DNA of 64,000 nt, from NCBI RefSeq assembly GCF_028736235.1, contig NZ_CP117884.1, positions 2,294,001 to 2,358,000 of the forward strand, given 5' to 3'. Under the pieces are notes generated by a model, which was given only the letters and a program-made list of their open reading frames with translations, did not search any database and was not told where the DNA came from. Origin of the DNA: Lacticaseibacillus pabuli. GTDB taxonomy: Bacteria > Bacillota > Bacilli > Lactobacillales > Lactobacillaceae. This document shows, piece after piece, positions 18,767-26,784 of the stretch (its first letter is position 1; each line of letters opens with the position of its first letter). The position numbers and the translations under genes were made by a program.

Positions 18767-19957
18767 ATGCAATACGCACAGCGAATTGATGAACAGAGTA
18801 GCTCAAATTTAGAGGCACTATTGGCCGCGCCAAAAGCCGGTCAGGTCTCCTTCGCGGGCGGTTTGCCCGACCCAGACCTGTTTCCCGAAGCTGAGCTGGC
18901 CACGGGTTTTGCCGAAGCCATCAGCCAGTCAGGCGATACTTGTTTACAATACAATAGCGCAGCCGGCTACTTGCCCCTTCGTGAAAAGGTCGCGCAACAC
19001 TTGCAGCGCAGTGGCGTTCCGGCAACCGCGGACTCGCTCATGCTCACCCAAGGCGCGCAGCAGGCACTCGATCTGATTGGCCGCCTCTTCATCGACCCTG
19101 GTACAAATGTCGTCGTCGAAGGTCCCACTTATGCGGGTGCCCTCGCAGCGTTCAATGCTTACCAGCCACATTACCTAACCGTGCCGGTGCGGCCAGATGG
19201 CATGGACATGGGCATTCTCAAAACGCAGGTCCAGCAGCACGACGTCCGCCTTGTCTACACCGTCCCTGACTTTCAGAATCCCACGGGCACCGTCATGAGT
19301 CTGACCAAGCGCCAGCAACTGCTCGCCTTGGCTGAACAATACGACTTCATGATTGTTGAAGACGCCCCCTACCGCGACCTGCGTTACAAGGGTGTGACGA
19401 TGCCGAGTCTGTACGAGCTCGACCACAAGGACCGCGTCATCCACGTCGGGTCCTTCAGCAAGATCCTCTCCCCCGGCCTGCGCCTGGGCTGGTTGAGCGC
19501 AAATCCCGAACTACTCACACGTCTGATTGACCTGAAGAACGGCGCCGACCTTGAATCTAGTAACCTGATGATGCGCGGGATCGATAATTACTTGCAGGCC
19601 AATGACCTGAGTGCCCACATTGAACAACTCCGGCAATCTTACGCCCGTAAATGCCAGACGATGGTCACGACCCTGCAAACAAACCTACCGGGAAACGTGC
19701 AGTGTAGCAATCCGGACGGCGGCTTCTTCGTTTGGCTCCAGTTGCCACGTAACATGAACACCGAAACCATTCTGGCAACCTGCAGCGATGACGTGACTTT
19801 CGTGCCATCCACGACCCTGTACGCTTCTGGCGCTGACAAATCTGGTATGCGTTTGGCCTTCACGAACCCAAGCGTTACCGAGATTAAGCGCGGCGCGGCC
19901 ATTTTAGCCAACACCATTTCCCGGGCAATGACGGGTGCTGTCGCACAAGCAAACTAA
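18767..19957 (+). CDS. PLP-dependent aminotransferase, class I/II
   Basis: A 396-residue fold-type I aminotransferase of the group that includes 2-aminoadipate and aromatic aminotransferases. Visible are the substrate segment SFAGGLPDPDLFP, the cofactor contact region DFQNPTGTVMS, Asp in VEDAPYRDL and the PLP lysine in SFSKILSPGLRLGW. MocR regulators share this domain, but no DNA-binding domain is present here. The start has GGAGGA 6 nt upstream. Divergent transcription from the LysR gene suggests regulation by it. Amino-acid specificity is not evident. Confidence 0.85.
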   Translation: MQYAQRIDEQSSSNLEALLAAPKAGQVSFAGGLPDPDLFPEAELATGFAEAISQSGDTCLQYNSAAGYLPLREKVAQHLQRSGVPATADSLMLTQGAQQALDLIGRLFIDPGTNVVVEGPTYAGALAAFNAYQPHYLTVPVRPDGMDMGILKTQVQQHDVRLVYTVPDFQNPTGTVMSLTKRQQLLALAEQYDFMIVEDAPYRDLRYKGVTMPSLYELDHKDRVIHVGSFSKILSPGLRLGWLSANPELLTRLIDLKNGADLESSNLMMRGIDNYLQANDLSAHIEQLRQSYARKCQTMVTTLQTNLPGNVQCSNPDGGFFVWLQLPRNMNTETILATCSDDVTFVPSTTLYASGADKSGMRLAFTNPSVTEIKRGAAILANTISRAMTGAVAQAN

Positions 19958-19973
19958 TTTCAAATGACGAACA

Positions 19974-20019
19974 AATAGGCACGCAAGCGTAATCCTAGGA
20001 CTGCGCTCGCGTGCCTATT
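19974..20019. terminator. Bidirectional terminator between convergent genes
   Basis: AATAGGCACGC and GCGTGCCTATT form a long stem extended by AAGCG / CGCTC, with moderately T-rich flanks on both sides. Confidence 0.7.
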
Positions 20020-20035
20020 CTCATTTATGCAAAGC

Positions 20036-21223
20036 TTATTTCGGTTGATCTGTCTTTGGCGCCTTCGTATCAGGCGTCGCAGCGTCCGGCGTTGCCGCAT
20101 CTGGCGCCGGCTTACGCATCCAACTGAAGAAGTGGAGCCGCGGTTCGTCGACCATGCACTTGAGCGCTGTCTTGGCGACCGCGTAAGCAGGAATCCCGAG
20201 AATCACCCCGAGCAGACCAAACATGTTCCCCGCCGTCAGCAGGAGCACCAGCACGGTCAGAGGGTGAATTTCCATCGACTTCCCGATGACATTCGGGTAG
20301 ACAAAGTTGTTGTCAATCTGCTGAACGGCAACAGCGACAATAATGGCGAGAATGACCTGCGTCCAGGAAACCGTCATCGCAACCAGCACGGCGGGCACTG
20401 CCCCCAGCCATGGCCCGATGTATGGGACCATGTTCATAATCCCAGCGGTAATCCCGATGATCAATGCGTACGGCGTGCCACTGATGGCGTAACCGATGCA
20501 GCTCAGGAGGCCGACAATCAGCATATCCATAAATTGGCCACTGAAGTAACTTTCCATAGTGCTGTTCATCTTACCAAGCAAATTAGCCACGAACTCGCGC
20601 CAGCGTGGTGACACGAAACGTTGGATACTGCCGGACAGCTTGCCGCCGTCCTTCATAAAGTAGAACAGGACCAGGGGCGCCATGAAAATGTTGACCAAGG
20701 CGTTCCCGATATGTCCGACGACGGTGCCCACGGTTGCGGCGCTCATCCCCGCGTACTTCGACGCGAAGCTGGCAATCTGTGAGCTATCCAGGTTAATGGA
20801 TTTCAGCACATCCCGGACGTGCAGTTCACCGGCCAGCTTGCTGTTAGCCAGGTCGCGGAGCCACACTTCAGCATCGCGCATGAAACTCGGTAAATTGCCA
20901 ATCAAACTGGCAATCTGCGTGACCACCTGGGGAATCAGGTACGCCAGCCCACCACCAAGAATCAAAATCAGCAGGACGAATGCCATGACGTTGGCAGCAC
21001 GACCGCGAACGTGAATCTTTTGCAGCAGCTTGACGAGTGGCTGCAGCAAGTAATATAGGAAGCCCGCAATCAAAAACGGTCCCATAATAGTCGAGATAAA
21101 TGTCGTAATTGGGCTGAAGACAAAGGATATCTTGCTCAGAATAAAGACGAGACCCGCGAGCACGAGCAACGTCACGCCAACGAGGAGCACTTCGACGAGG
21201 CGGTTCATCGATTCTCTTTTCAC
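20036..21223 (-). CDS. AI-2E family transporter (PerM/UPF0118)
   Basis: A 395-residue integral membrane protein with hydrophobic pairs at both ends and the family hallmarks PYIGPWLGAVPAVLVA and VYPNVIGKSMEIHPL. Members have been linked to autoinducer-2 export or Na+(Li+)/H+ exchange, and assignment by sequence is not reliable. The C-terminal tail is an Ala/Pro/Asp repeat (DAATPDAATPD). The start is GTG at 21223 with AGGAGG 7 nt upstream; an ATG lies 15 nt inside. It is separated from aroD by a terminator and so is not part of the aromatic operon. Confidence 0.85.
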   Translation of the reverse strand: MKRESMNRLVEVLLVGVTLLVLAGLVFILSKISFVFSPITTFISTIMGPFLIAGFLYYLLQPLVKLLQKIHVRGRAANVMAFVLLILILGGGLAYLIPQVVTQIASLIGNLPSFMRDAEVWLRDLANSKLAGELHVRDVLKSINLDSSQIASFASKYAGMSAATVGTVVGHIGNALVNIFMAPLVLFYFMKDGGKLSGSIQRFVSPRWREFVANLLGKMNSTMESYFSGQFMDMLIVGLLSCIGYAISGTPYALIIGITAGIMNMVPYIGPWLGAVPAVLVAMTVSWTQVILAIIVAVAVQQIDNNFVYPNVIGKSMEIHPLTVLVLLLTAGNMFGLLGVILGIPAYAVAKTALKCMVDEPRLHFFSWMRKPAPDAATPDAATPDTKAPKTDQPK

Positions 21224-21335
21224 AATCGCACCTCCTGCAAGTTGTTATTAGCTACATTATACACAACCGCAAGCCCGTACTCACTAAGCATTTTGACTGA
21301 GATGGTAGCGCTTATCCCGCAATGCGGCGTTGTAC

Positions 21336-21368
21336 TAAAAAAGACGTGCCAACTGTCGTCAGCACGTC
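21336..21368 (-). terminator. Terminator of the tkt-aro operon
   Basis: On the minus strand GACGTGC / GCACGTC is followed by six T, directly after aroD. Confidence 0.85.
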
Positions 21369-21373
21369 CCCCC

Positions 21374-22087
21374 TTATTTGCCAAAATCCTGTAATAACCG
21401 CTGTACTTCAGCCACTGGCATTTGGCCAGGCGCGGAACTCACACCCGCGCTGGCAAAGGTCAGTGCGGTGCCGAACAACCGACCGGCAACCCGTGTGATC
21501 CTCCCCAGGTTGCCCATCCCCATCAGCGCGACGGGGACATCCAGGTGTTGATGTGCCCATGCGCTAAGCTGCAGGATACGCAGGACATCCCCCGCCGTTT
21601 GCGGCATCAAGGCCAGCTTCAACAATGCCGGTTTTAGCGCCGCCATGTCGCACAGTCGCTGCTGCAACACCGCATCCGCTGGCGTACCCGCAAAGTCGTG
21701 CCAGGACAGCACGACGGGTAGCGGCGGCAATGTCGCCATAACAGCTGCGGCTACAGGGCCAAACTCCACATCAACCATGTCGGGCCGTAGCCGTGCGCAC
21801 CAAGTTTGCACCTGCTGACCGTATTGCTGTGCTGTCGCCAGGCCGCCCTGTTGCTGGGTACGCAAGGTGACCAAGAGTTGCTGACCGTTTGCTTGAATTC
21901 TGGCGGCCAGTTGCTGAGCCGCAGCAAGCTCGGTGGTACCCAAGCGCAACCCATCGACACGCCACTCAATCACGTCTGCTCCAGATGACAGTGCAGGCAC
22001 AATCTGTGCCTGCACCTCGGCAAGGGTTGCCGCCATAATGGGAACCGCCACGAGCGGTGTTTGTCGATTTGCAAATGGGTTGGCCAT
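21374..22087 (-). CDS. aroD: 3-dehydroquinate dehydratase, type I
   Basis: A 237-residue enzyme for the third step of the shikimate pathway, forming 3-dehydroshikimate through a Schiff base. Visible are the substrate motif ADVIEWRVD, catalytic His in SWHDF, the Schiff-base Lys in LLKLALMP and the MGNLGRITR ... SAPGQM C-terminal signature. The start codon follows the aroB stop after one base, with AGGAGG in the end of aroB, so the two are translationally coupled. It is the last gene of the operon. Confidence 0.92.
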   Translation of the reverse strand: MANPFANRQTPLVAVPIMAATLAEVQAQIVPALSSGADVIEWRVDGLRLGTTELAAAQQLAARIQANGQQLLVTLRTQQQGGLATAQQYGQQVQTWCARLRPDMVDVEFGPVAAAVMATLPPLPVVLSWHDFAGTPADAVLQQRLCDMAALKPALLKLALMPQTAGDVLRILQLSAWAHQHLDVPVALMGMGNLGRITRVAGRLFGTALTFASAGVSSAPGQMPVAEVQRLLQDFGK

Positions 22088-22088
22088 G

Positions 22089-23165
22089 TTACGCCTCCTG
22101 TAAGTTCAAGAAATCTGCGACTTCATCGCGCTTGAGCGGTACAATTTCGGGGCTGCCAATGTGCTTCAGAACCACTAAGTTCAGCTGATTACTCCGCATC
22201 TTCTTATCCATCAAAATTTGCGGCAGTAAGTCTGCGTCATGCAATAGTGGTGAATCGATGGGTAGCCCGACAGCCTGCAAGCGTTCTGCAATCTGATCTG
22301 CAGTGCCTGGTTCGGTCAAGCCGCGTGCTTCGGTGATGCGTGTCAGCTGCACCATCCCCACACTAACCGCCTCGCCATGTGCCAGAGCCCCGTGTGCCAG
22401 TAATTCAATGGCATGGCCCAGTGTATGGCCAAAGTTCAGCAATTGCCGCAAGCCTAAATCGTGCTCGTCGGCCGCAACTACGCTGGCCTTGTAGTGGATG
22501 GCAAAATCAATCAGTTCGGGAGACACGCGGCGAATATCGTCGGCACGATTTACACCACTGAGCATCCGCCAGCACAGCGCCGGGTCCGTTAAGGTTGCCA
22601 TCTTTAGCACCTCCGCGTAGCCCTCAGTCAGGTAGCGGTCACTGAGGGTCGCGAGGTAATCGGGATCGATCAGGACCAAATCGGGCTGGTAAAAGCTACC
22701 GACTGTATTCTTGGCGCTGCCCAAATTAATGGCGGTTTTGCCACCAACGGAGCTATCGACCTGCGCCGTCAAAGATGTGGGCACTTGGATGAACGCCACA
22801 CCACGCATGTAAGTCGCCGCAGCGAAACCTGCAAGGTCGCCGCAAACACCACCGCCCAGCGCCACGACACCGGCACTGCGGGTCATGTGTGCATTGGCCA
22901 TGACGTCGTAGACCCGTTCCAGTTCGGCAAGGCTCTTGCTACCCTCACCGAACGGCACGATCATCTCCGTAACGTCGAAACCAGCTGCCGTCAAACTGGC
23001 ACTGGCCTGCTGCAGATGCAGTGGCGCGATGTGTGTGTCCGTCAGCAGGAGCACCCGCCGCGGCGACCACACCTTTGCAATTGCGCCGCCCAGACGTGCG
23101 CGCAGTCCGCGTTCAATCAGAATCTCGTAACTGCGGGCGCCCAGGTCGAGCTTAATCCGCCGCAA
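22089..23165 (-). CDS. aroB: 3-dehydroquinate synthase
   Basis: A 358-residue NAD- and metal-dependent enzyme converting DAHP to 3-dehydroquinate. Recognisable segments are GGGVCGDLAGFAAATYMRG, VPTSLTAQVDSSVGGK and the metal-binding RQLLNFGHTLGHAIE. By homology the protein starts (L/M)RRIKLDLGARSYEI, which requires a TTG start at 23165. This start overlaps the aroF stop by 14 nt, has no strong ribosome binding site and probably depends on translating ribosomes from aroF. Confidence 0.92.
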   Translation of the reverse strand: MRRIKLDLGARSYEILIERGLRARLGGAIAKVWSPRRVLLLTDTHIAPLHLQQASASLTAAGFDVTEMIVPFGEGSKSLAELERVYDVMANAHMTRSAGVVALGGGVCGDLAGFAAATYMRGVAFIQVPTSLTAQVDSSVGGKTAINLGSAKNTVGSFYQPDLVLIDPDYLATLSDRYLTEGYAEVLKMATLTDPALCWRMLSGVNRADDIRRVSPELIDFAIHYKASVVAADEHDLGLRQLLNFGHTLGHAIELLAHGALAHGEAVSVGMVQLTRITEARGLTEPGTADQIAERLQAVGLPIDSPLLHDADLLPQILMDKKMRSNQLNLVVLKHIGSPEIVPLKRDEVADFLNLQEA

Positions 23166-24171
23166 CGGTCTGCTCGTTCAGTTCGGTGACGAGTTTGCGC
23201 AGCGCGAAGACCTTGCGTGTCATGTCCTTGTATTCCTCAGGCTTAAGCGCTTGGGGACCATCGGAGAAAGCGTGTGCTAGGTCATCATGGATTTCCACGA
23301 TTTCACCCTGGGCACCGGCCGGAACGGCGGCCATCGCCATTGGGGTCACGTAACGGGTGACACCAAGTGCGTGGCTAGGGTCCGCAATGACTGGGAAGTG
23401 GGTCAGTTCACGCAACACCGGAATGGCACCTAAATCAAAGGTGTTCCGGGTGTACTTGTTGTCGAAGGTCCGGATTCCGCGTTCAATCAAGAACACGTTG
23501 CGGTTCCCTTGCGCGGCAATGTATTCTGCAGCGTTAAGCAAATCGTCGATGGTGGCGGACATACCACGCTTGAGACCAACGGGGATATTCGTTTTGCCGA
23601 CTTCCTTCAACAAGGAGAAGTTCTGCATGTTACGCGCACCAATTTGGAAAATGTCAGTGTACTTGCCGACCAGATCCACGTGGGCGACATCCATGACTTC
23701 GGTAATCATGTCCATACCGTTCGCATCAGCGGCTGCACGCAGGAACTTCAGACCATCCTCACCAAGACCCTGGAAGGTGTATGGGGACGTGCGAGGCTTG
23801 AACGCACCACCGCGGACGATGGTCGCACCGCCTTCTTTGGCAACAGTTGCCATGCGCATGACGTGTTCCTCGGATTCAACAGAGCAAGGCCCTGCCATCA
23901 TTGTGAAGTGGTCCCCACCGATAACAGAATGTGGCAGTGTGATGATGGTGTCTTCTGGCTGGAACATACGGCTGGTGGTGGCGTAGCTAGGTTCGTTCGT
24001 GGTGATGCTTTCGATGGCGCCCTTTTCTTCGTCGGTCAAATCAACGTCTTTGACACCAATTGCGGCCATATGGGGGCCGACCACGACGACGTGACTTGGA
24101 ATGGCTTCGAGCTTTGCCTGAACCTGCTTCAAAATTGCGGTGTTAACTGGGGTCTTGAATTGAATAATCAT
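23152..24171 (-). CDS. aroF: DAHP synthase, type I-beta with N-terminal regulatory domain
   Basis: A 339-residue 3-deoxy-D-arabino-heptulosonate 7-phosphate synthase, joining erythrose 4-phosphate and phosphoenolpyruvate. Residues 1-70 form the ferredoxin-like regulatory domain through which Tyr or Phe inhibits related enzymes. The barrel begins near 85 (FTMMAGPCSVES, then RGGAFKPRTSPY, VIADPSHALG). The start has GAGGAG about 10 nt upstream. It lies 49 nt behind tkt, which makes its substrate. Likely control is at two levels, by feedback and by the leader upstream of tkt; the first is inferred from the family. Confidence 0.94.
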   Translation of the reverse strand: MIIQFKTPVNTAILKQVQAKLEAIPSHVVVVGPHMAAIGVKDVDLTDEEKGAIESITTNEPSYATTSRMFQPEDTIITLPHSVIGGDHFTMMAGPCSVESEEHVMRMATVAKEGGATIVRGGAFKPRTSPYTFQGLGEDGLKFLRAAADANGMDMITEVMDVAHVDLVGKYTDIFQIGARNMQNFSLLKEVGKTNIPVGLKRGMSATIDDLLNAAEYIAAQGNRNVFLIERGIRTFDNKYTRNTFDLGAIPVLRELTHFPVIADPSHALGVTRYVTPMAMAAVPAGAQGEIVEIHDDLAHAFSDGPQALKPEEYKDMTRKVFALRKLVTELNEQTVAAD

Positions 24172-24220
24172 AATGTAGAATCTCCTCTAATTTGTGTGTT
24201 TAGTTTAATTGTTAACAGAT

Positions 24221-26254
24221 TTAACCAATTTGGCGTAATTCCTGGAATGCGGGCTGGTCGTTTTCAACGGCCATGCTCAGGAAGGCATCCGCCGCGTGAA
24301 TTGGGGTGAAGCCAAAGTGCCGCAGCAGTGCGCTGCATTCGCCGCTAGCACCGAACGTGTCGATACCGAGTGTGACGCCCTCGAATCCGACGAAGCGTTC
24401 CCAACCAAGCGTTGAGCCCAGCTCCAGCGACATACGCCGGCGGATGTTACGCGGCAGGACCAGTTCCTTGTAGGCCTTAGACTGCTTGGCGAAAATCTCG
24501 AAGGACGAGATGCCCACAACGGAAACAAAGACATCTTGAATCGCGAGCACGCGCTGGGTCTTAAGTGCCAACTCAATTTCACTCCCCGTCGCTACGAGGA
24601 TGCCATCTTGCCGGCGACCAGCTGGCACTGGGGCGATGATGGCGGCACCGCGATCCAGGCTCGTGTCGCACTGTGGCTGCGGCAAGGCCATCATCTTCTG
24701 GCGGGTCAATACCAGGACGGTTGGGCCGTCGGTGTTGTCCAAGGCCTGCTGCCAGGCGCGAACGGTGTCCTGCGCGTCGCCGGGACGAATCACGGTGACA
24801 TTTGGAATATTGCGCAGTGTCATCAACTGTTCAATCGGCTGGTGCGTTGGACCGTCCTCGCCGACCGCGATGGAGTCATGCGTGAAGACGTAGATGACCG
24901 GCAGCTTCTGCAGTGCCGCCAAGCGAATCGCACCCTTCATGTAGTCGGAGAAGACCAGGAATGTGGATCCGAAGATGCGGGTACCCCCGTGGAGGGCAAT
25001 GCCGTTCATCGCGGCAGCTTCAGCAAACTCGCGGATCCCAAAGGCGACGTTGCGGCCGCCGCGGGTCCCGCGTTCGAAGAGCGCGGTATCCGGCAGGTTC
25101 GTCTTGTTGGAGCTGGCGAGGTCGGCACTGCCACCCCATAGTTCTGGAACGGTGGGACCAAGTGCATTGATTACTTGTTGGCTCGCATCCCGGCCGGCCA
25201 TTTCCTGTCCCGCCAAGTTTGGCAGTGCCTCGTGCCAGTTTGCTGGTAAGGTGCCGGCAATTGCACTCAGGAGCTGTTCAGCCAGGTCATCATCCTGCGC
25301 CTGCAGGCTGGCGAGTTGACCCAGCCAATCATGGTGGGCGCGACGACCGCGACGGCCGAACGTGGCGTTCATCCGCTGCGTCACGGCAACAGGTGTCGTG
25401 AAGGCTGGGTTATCCCAGCCGAGGTTCTCACGCAAGGCCGCCACTTCCGACTTGCTCAGCACGCTGCCGTGAACTTTATTCGTCCCAGCATTTGGTGTGC
25501 CAAACCCGATGATTGTCCGCACTTCGATGAGTGATGGCTGATCAGTGTTTGCCTTGGCCGCGGTAATCGCGGCGTCAATAGCATCGAGGTCGGTGCCATC
25601 TTCAACCCGCTGGTAATCCCAACCGTAGCTCGCAAAACGCTCACCGTTGTTGCCGCTCTCGCTGCGCCCCATAGGCCCATCGAGCGAGACGTCGTTGGAG
25701 TCAAGCAGGACAATCAGCTTGCCCAATCCGAGGTGACCGGCTAGGCTACCCGCTTCGTGGCTAATGCCTTCCATGAGGTCCCCGTCGCTAGCAAGAACGA
25801 AGGTGAAGTGGTCCACCACGTCCGCGTTTGGCCGGTTGTACTGGTCAGCCAAGTGCTGTTCGGCCATTGCCATCCCGACTGCCATGCCCAGGCCCTGGCC
25901 CAAGGGACCGGTCGTGGCTTCGACACCGGGTACCAAGCCAAATTCGGGATGACCTGGCGTGCGGCTACCGATTTGACGGAAACCCTTCAGGTCGTCGGTC
26001 GTGATGTCAAAGCCGGCGATGTGTTCCAGCGCGTAGAGCATCGCGGAACCGTGACCTGCGCTCAGGATGAAGCGGTCGCGGTTGAACCACTTCACATCCT
26101 GGGGGGTAACCCGCATGTGATTGCGGAACAAGACGTAGGCCATAGGTGCGGCGCCAAGTGGCAAGCCAGGGTGCCCGGAATTTGCGTTTTCGATCTCGTC
26201 GATGGCGAGCATCCGGATGGTATTAACAGCTAACTGATCAGTTTCATCAAACAT
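24221..26254 (-). CDS. tkt: Transketolase
   Basis: A 677-residue thiamine-diphosphate enzyme of the pentose phosphate pathway. Present are [12 protein letters not shown], the GDG..N cofactor motif ([14 protein letters not shown] ... [11 protein letters not shown]) and the pyrimidine-domain segment [19 protein letters not shown]. It is first in an operon with aroF, aroB and aroD, and it supplies erythrose 4-phosphate for the next enzyme. This placement suggests a dedicated copy under aromatic control. The start has GGAGGA 6 nt upstream, after a 255-nt untranslated leader with attenuator-like structures. Confidence 0.94.
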   Translation of the reverse strand: MFDETDQLAVNTIRMLAIDEIENANSGHPGLPLGAAPMAYVLFRNHMRVTPQDVKWFNRDRFILSAGHGSAMLYALEHIAGFDITTDDLKGFRQIGSRTPGHPEFGLVPGVEATTGPLGQGLGMAVGMAMAEQHLADQYNRPNADVVDHFTFVLASDGDLMEGISHEAGSLAGHLGLGKLIVLLDSNDVSLDGPMGRSESGNNGERFASYGWDYQRVEDGTDLDAIDAAITAAKANTDQPSLIEVRTIIGFGTPNAGTNKVHGSVLSKSEVAALRENLGWDNPAFTTPVAVTQRMNATFGRRGRRAHHDWLGQLASLQAQDDDLAEQLLSAIAGTLPANWHEALPNLAGQEMAGRDASQQVINALGPTVPELWGGSADLASSNKTNLPDTALFERGTRGGRNVAFGIREFAEAAAMNGIALHGGTRIFGSTFLVFSDYMKGAIRLAALQKLPVIYVFTHDSIAVGEDGPTHQPIEQLMTLRNIPNVTVIRPGDAQDTVRAWQQALDNTDGPTVLVLTRQKMMALPQPQCDTSLDRGAAIIAPVPAGRRQDGILVATGSEIELALKTQRVLAIQDVFVSVVGISSFEIFAKQSKAYKELVLPRNIRRRMSLELGSTLGWERFVGFEGVTLGIDTFGASGECSALLRHFGFTPIHAADAFLSMAVENDQPAFQELRQIG

Positions 26255-26320
26255 TGTTCTTCCTCCATTGTGATTTCCATGTTGCTGCACGTGATTTCTG
26301 GTCGCCGTTTGATGACAAAC

Positions 26321-26352
26321 AAAAGGGCCCAGACATCAGCTGTCTGGGCCCC
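26321..26352 (-). terminator. Second terminator-like hairpin in the tkt leader
   Basis: On the minus strand GGGCCCAGACA / TGTCTGGGCCC with a 5-nt loop is followed by TTTTGTTTG, between the first attenuator terminator and tkt. The T-run is interrupted, so its strength is uncertain. It could be a second checkpoint or an mRNA-stabilising stem. Confidence 0.6.
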
Positions 26353-26384
26353 GAATACGGAAAGAGATTCTTCTCCGTTTTGGT

Positions 26385-26433
26385 AAAAAAAGGCCGCACA
26401 GCTGAAAATTAAGAATTTTCTCACTATGCGGCT
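26385..26433 (-). terminator. Attenuator terminator of the tkt-aro operon
   Basis: On the minus strand GCCGCATA / TGTGCGGC plus an inner GAAAATT / AATTTTC stem is followed by seven T. Its 5' arm (26424-26437) is also complementary to the 3' arm of the preceding hairpin (26456-26472), so the two pairings exclude each other. Confidence 0.85.
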
Positions 26434-26509
26434 ACCAGTTATAAAGATGACAAATTGGTTTAGCTCGCATAGATACGTCCCACCAGGGCGCATCTACGCG
26501 ACCTAGCGG

Positions 26510-26560
26510 CTAGCTAAACCAGTAATAACGATTTGATTGTAAAATTCGTTTGTTTGTCAT
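26510..26560 (-). CDS. Leader peptide MTNKRILQSNRYYWFS of the tkt-aro operon
   Basis: A 16-codon frame with AAGGAG 8 nt before its ATG, starting about 23 nt after the inferred transcription start. Its last residues are Arg-Tyr-Tyr-Trp-Phe-Ser: four consecutive aromatic codons covering all three end products of the pathway encoded downstream. The stop TAG lies inside the 5' arm of the first hairpin. The chance of all three aromatic residues, adjacent and in front of an aro operon, is low. The likely role is to sense charged tRNA-Tyr, tRNA-Trp and tRNA-Phe through ribosome position. Confidence 0.85.
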   Translation of the reverse strand: MTNKRILQSNRYYWFS

Positions 26561-26589
26561 GATTAGAACTCCTTTAATTTGATGAGATA

Positions 26590-26618
26590 AAATTAACATG
26601 GATTACAAAGCCTGTCAA
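26590..26618 (-). promoter_or_regulatory. Promoter of the tkt-aro operon
   Basis: On the minus strand a perfect TTGACA (26618-26613) is followed after 17 bp by TAATTT (26595-26590). Transcription would start near 26583, about 23 nt before the leader peptide ATG. Confidence 0.75.
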
Positions 26619-26747
26619 ACCTTTTTTGAAAAATCATGAACGTTTTCAAATAACAGAATTGCTGAATCCCACGCCAGCGACGTGTTTGCTAGGTGAAAAA
26701 TTTTTTCAAACTTTTTTCATCAGCAGTTACCCTCACCTGCAAACATT

Positions 26748-26778
26748 AAAAAATGCCACCGCTACGCGCGGTGGCATT
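26748..26778 (-). terminator. Terminator after the GGDEF/EAL gene
   Basis: On the minus strand AATGCCACCGC / GCGGTGGCATT with a 5-nt loop is followed by TTTTAA. Confidence 0.88.
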
Positions 26779-26784
26779 AACGCC

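Larger units (their letters stand above)
26385..26583 (-). promoter_or_regulatory. Candidate ribosome-mediated attenuator for aromatic biosynthesis
   Basis: Reading the minus strand from the inferred transcription start there is a ribosome binding site and a 16-codon leader peptide ending Tyr-Tyr-Trp-Phe-Ser-stop. Hairpin 1:2 follows, whose 5' arm is the Trp-Phe-Ser codons themselves (TGGTTTAGCT with AGCTAAACCA, plus an upper 12-bp stem). Segment 2 (26456-26472) can instead pair with segment 3 (26424-26437) over 7+3+4 bp with small bulges, and segments 3:4 form the terminator. This is the 1:2, 2:3, 3:4 logic of trp/phe attenuators. Stalling at Tyr/Trp/Phe codons would free segment 2 for antitermination. 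A caution is that the upper part of hairpin 1:2 does not need the peptide-coding strand. No T-box stem I is present and the 5' leader is too short for one. Confidence 0.78.

Noticed and set aside
26385-26583. T-box interpretation of the tkt-aro leader, prompted by GGTGGGACG
   Set aside because: There is no stem I, specifier loop or AGTAG motif, and only about 25 nt separate the inferred transcription start from the leader peptide ATG. The GGTGGGACG lies in the loop of the first hairpin, not in an antiterminator bulge.
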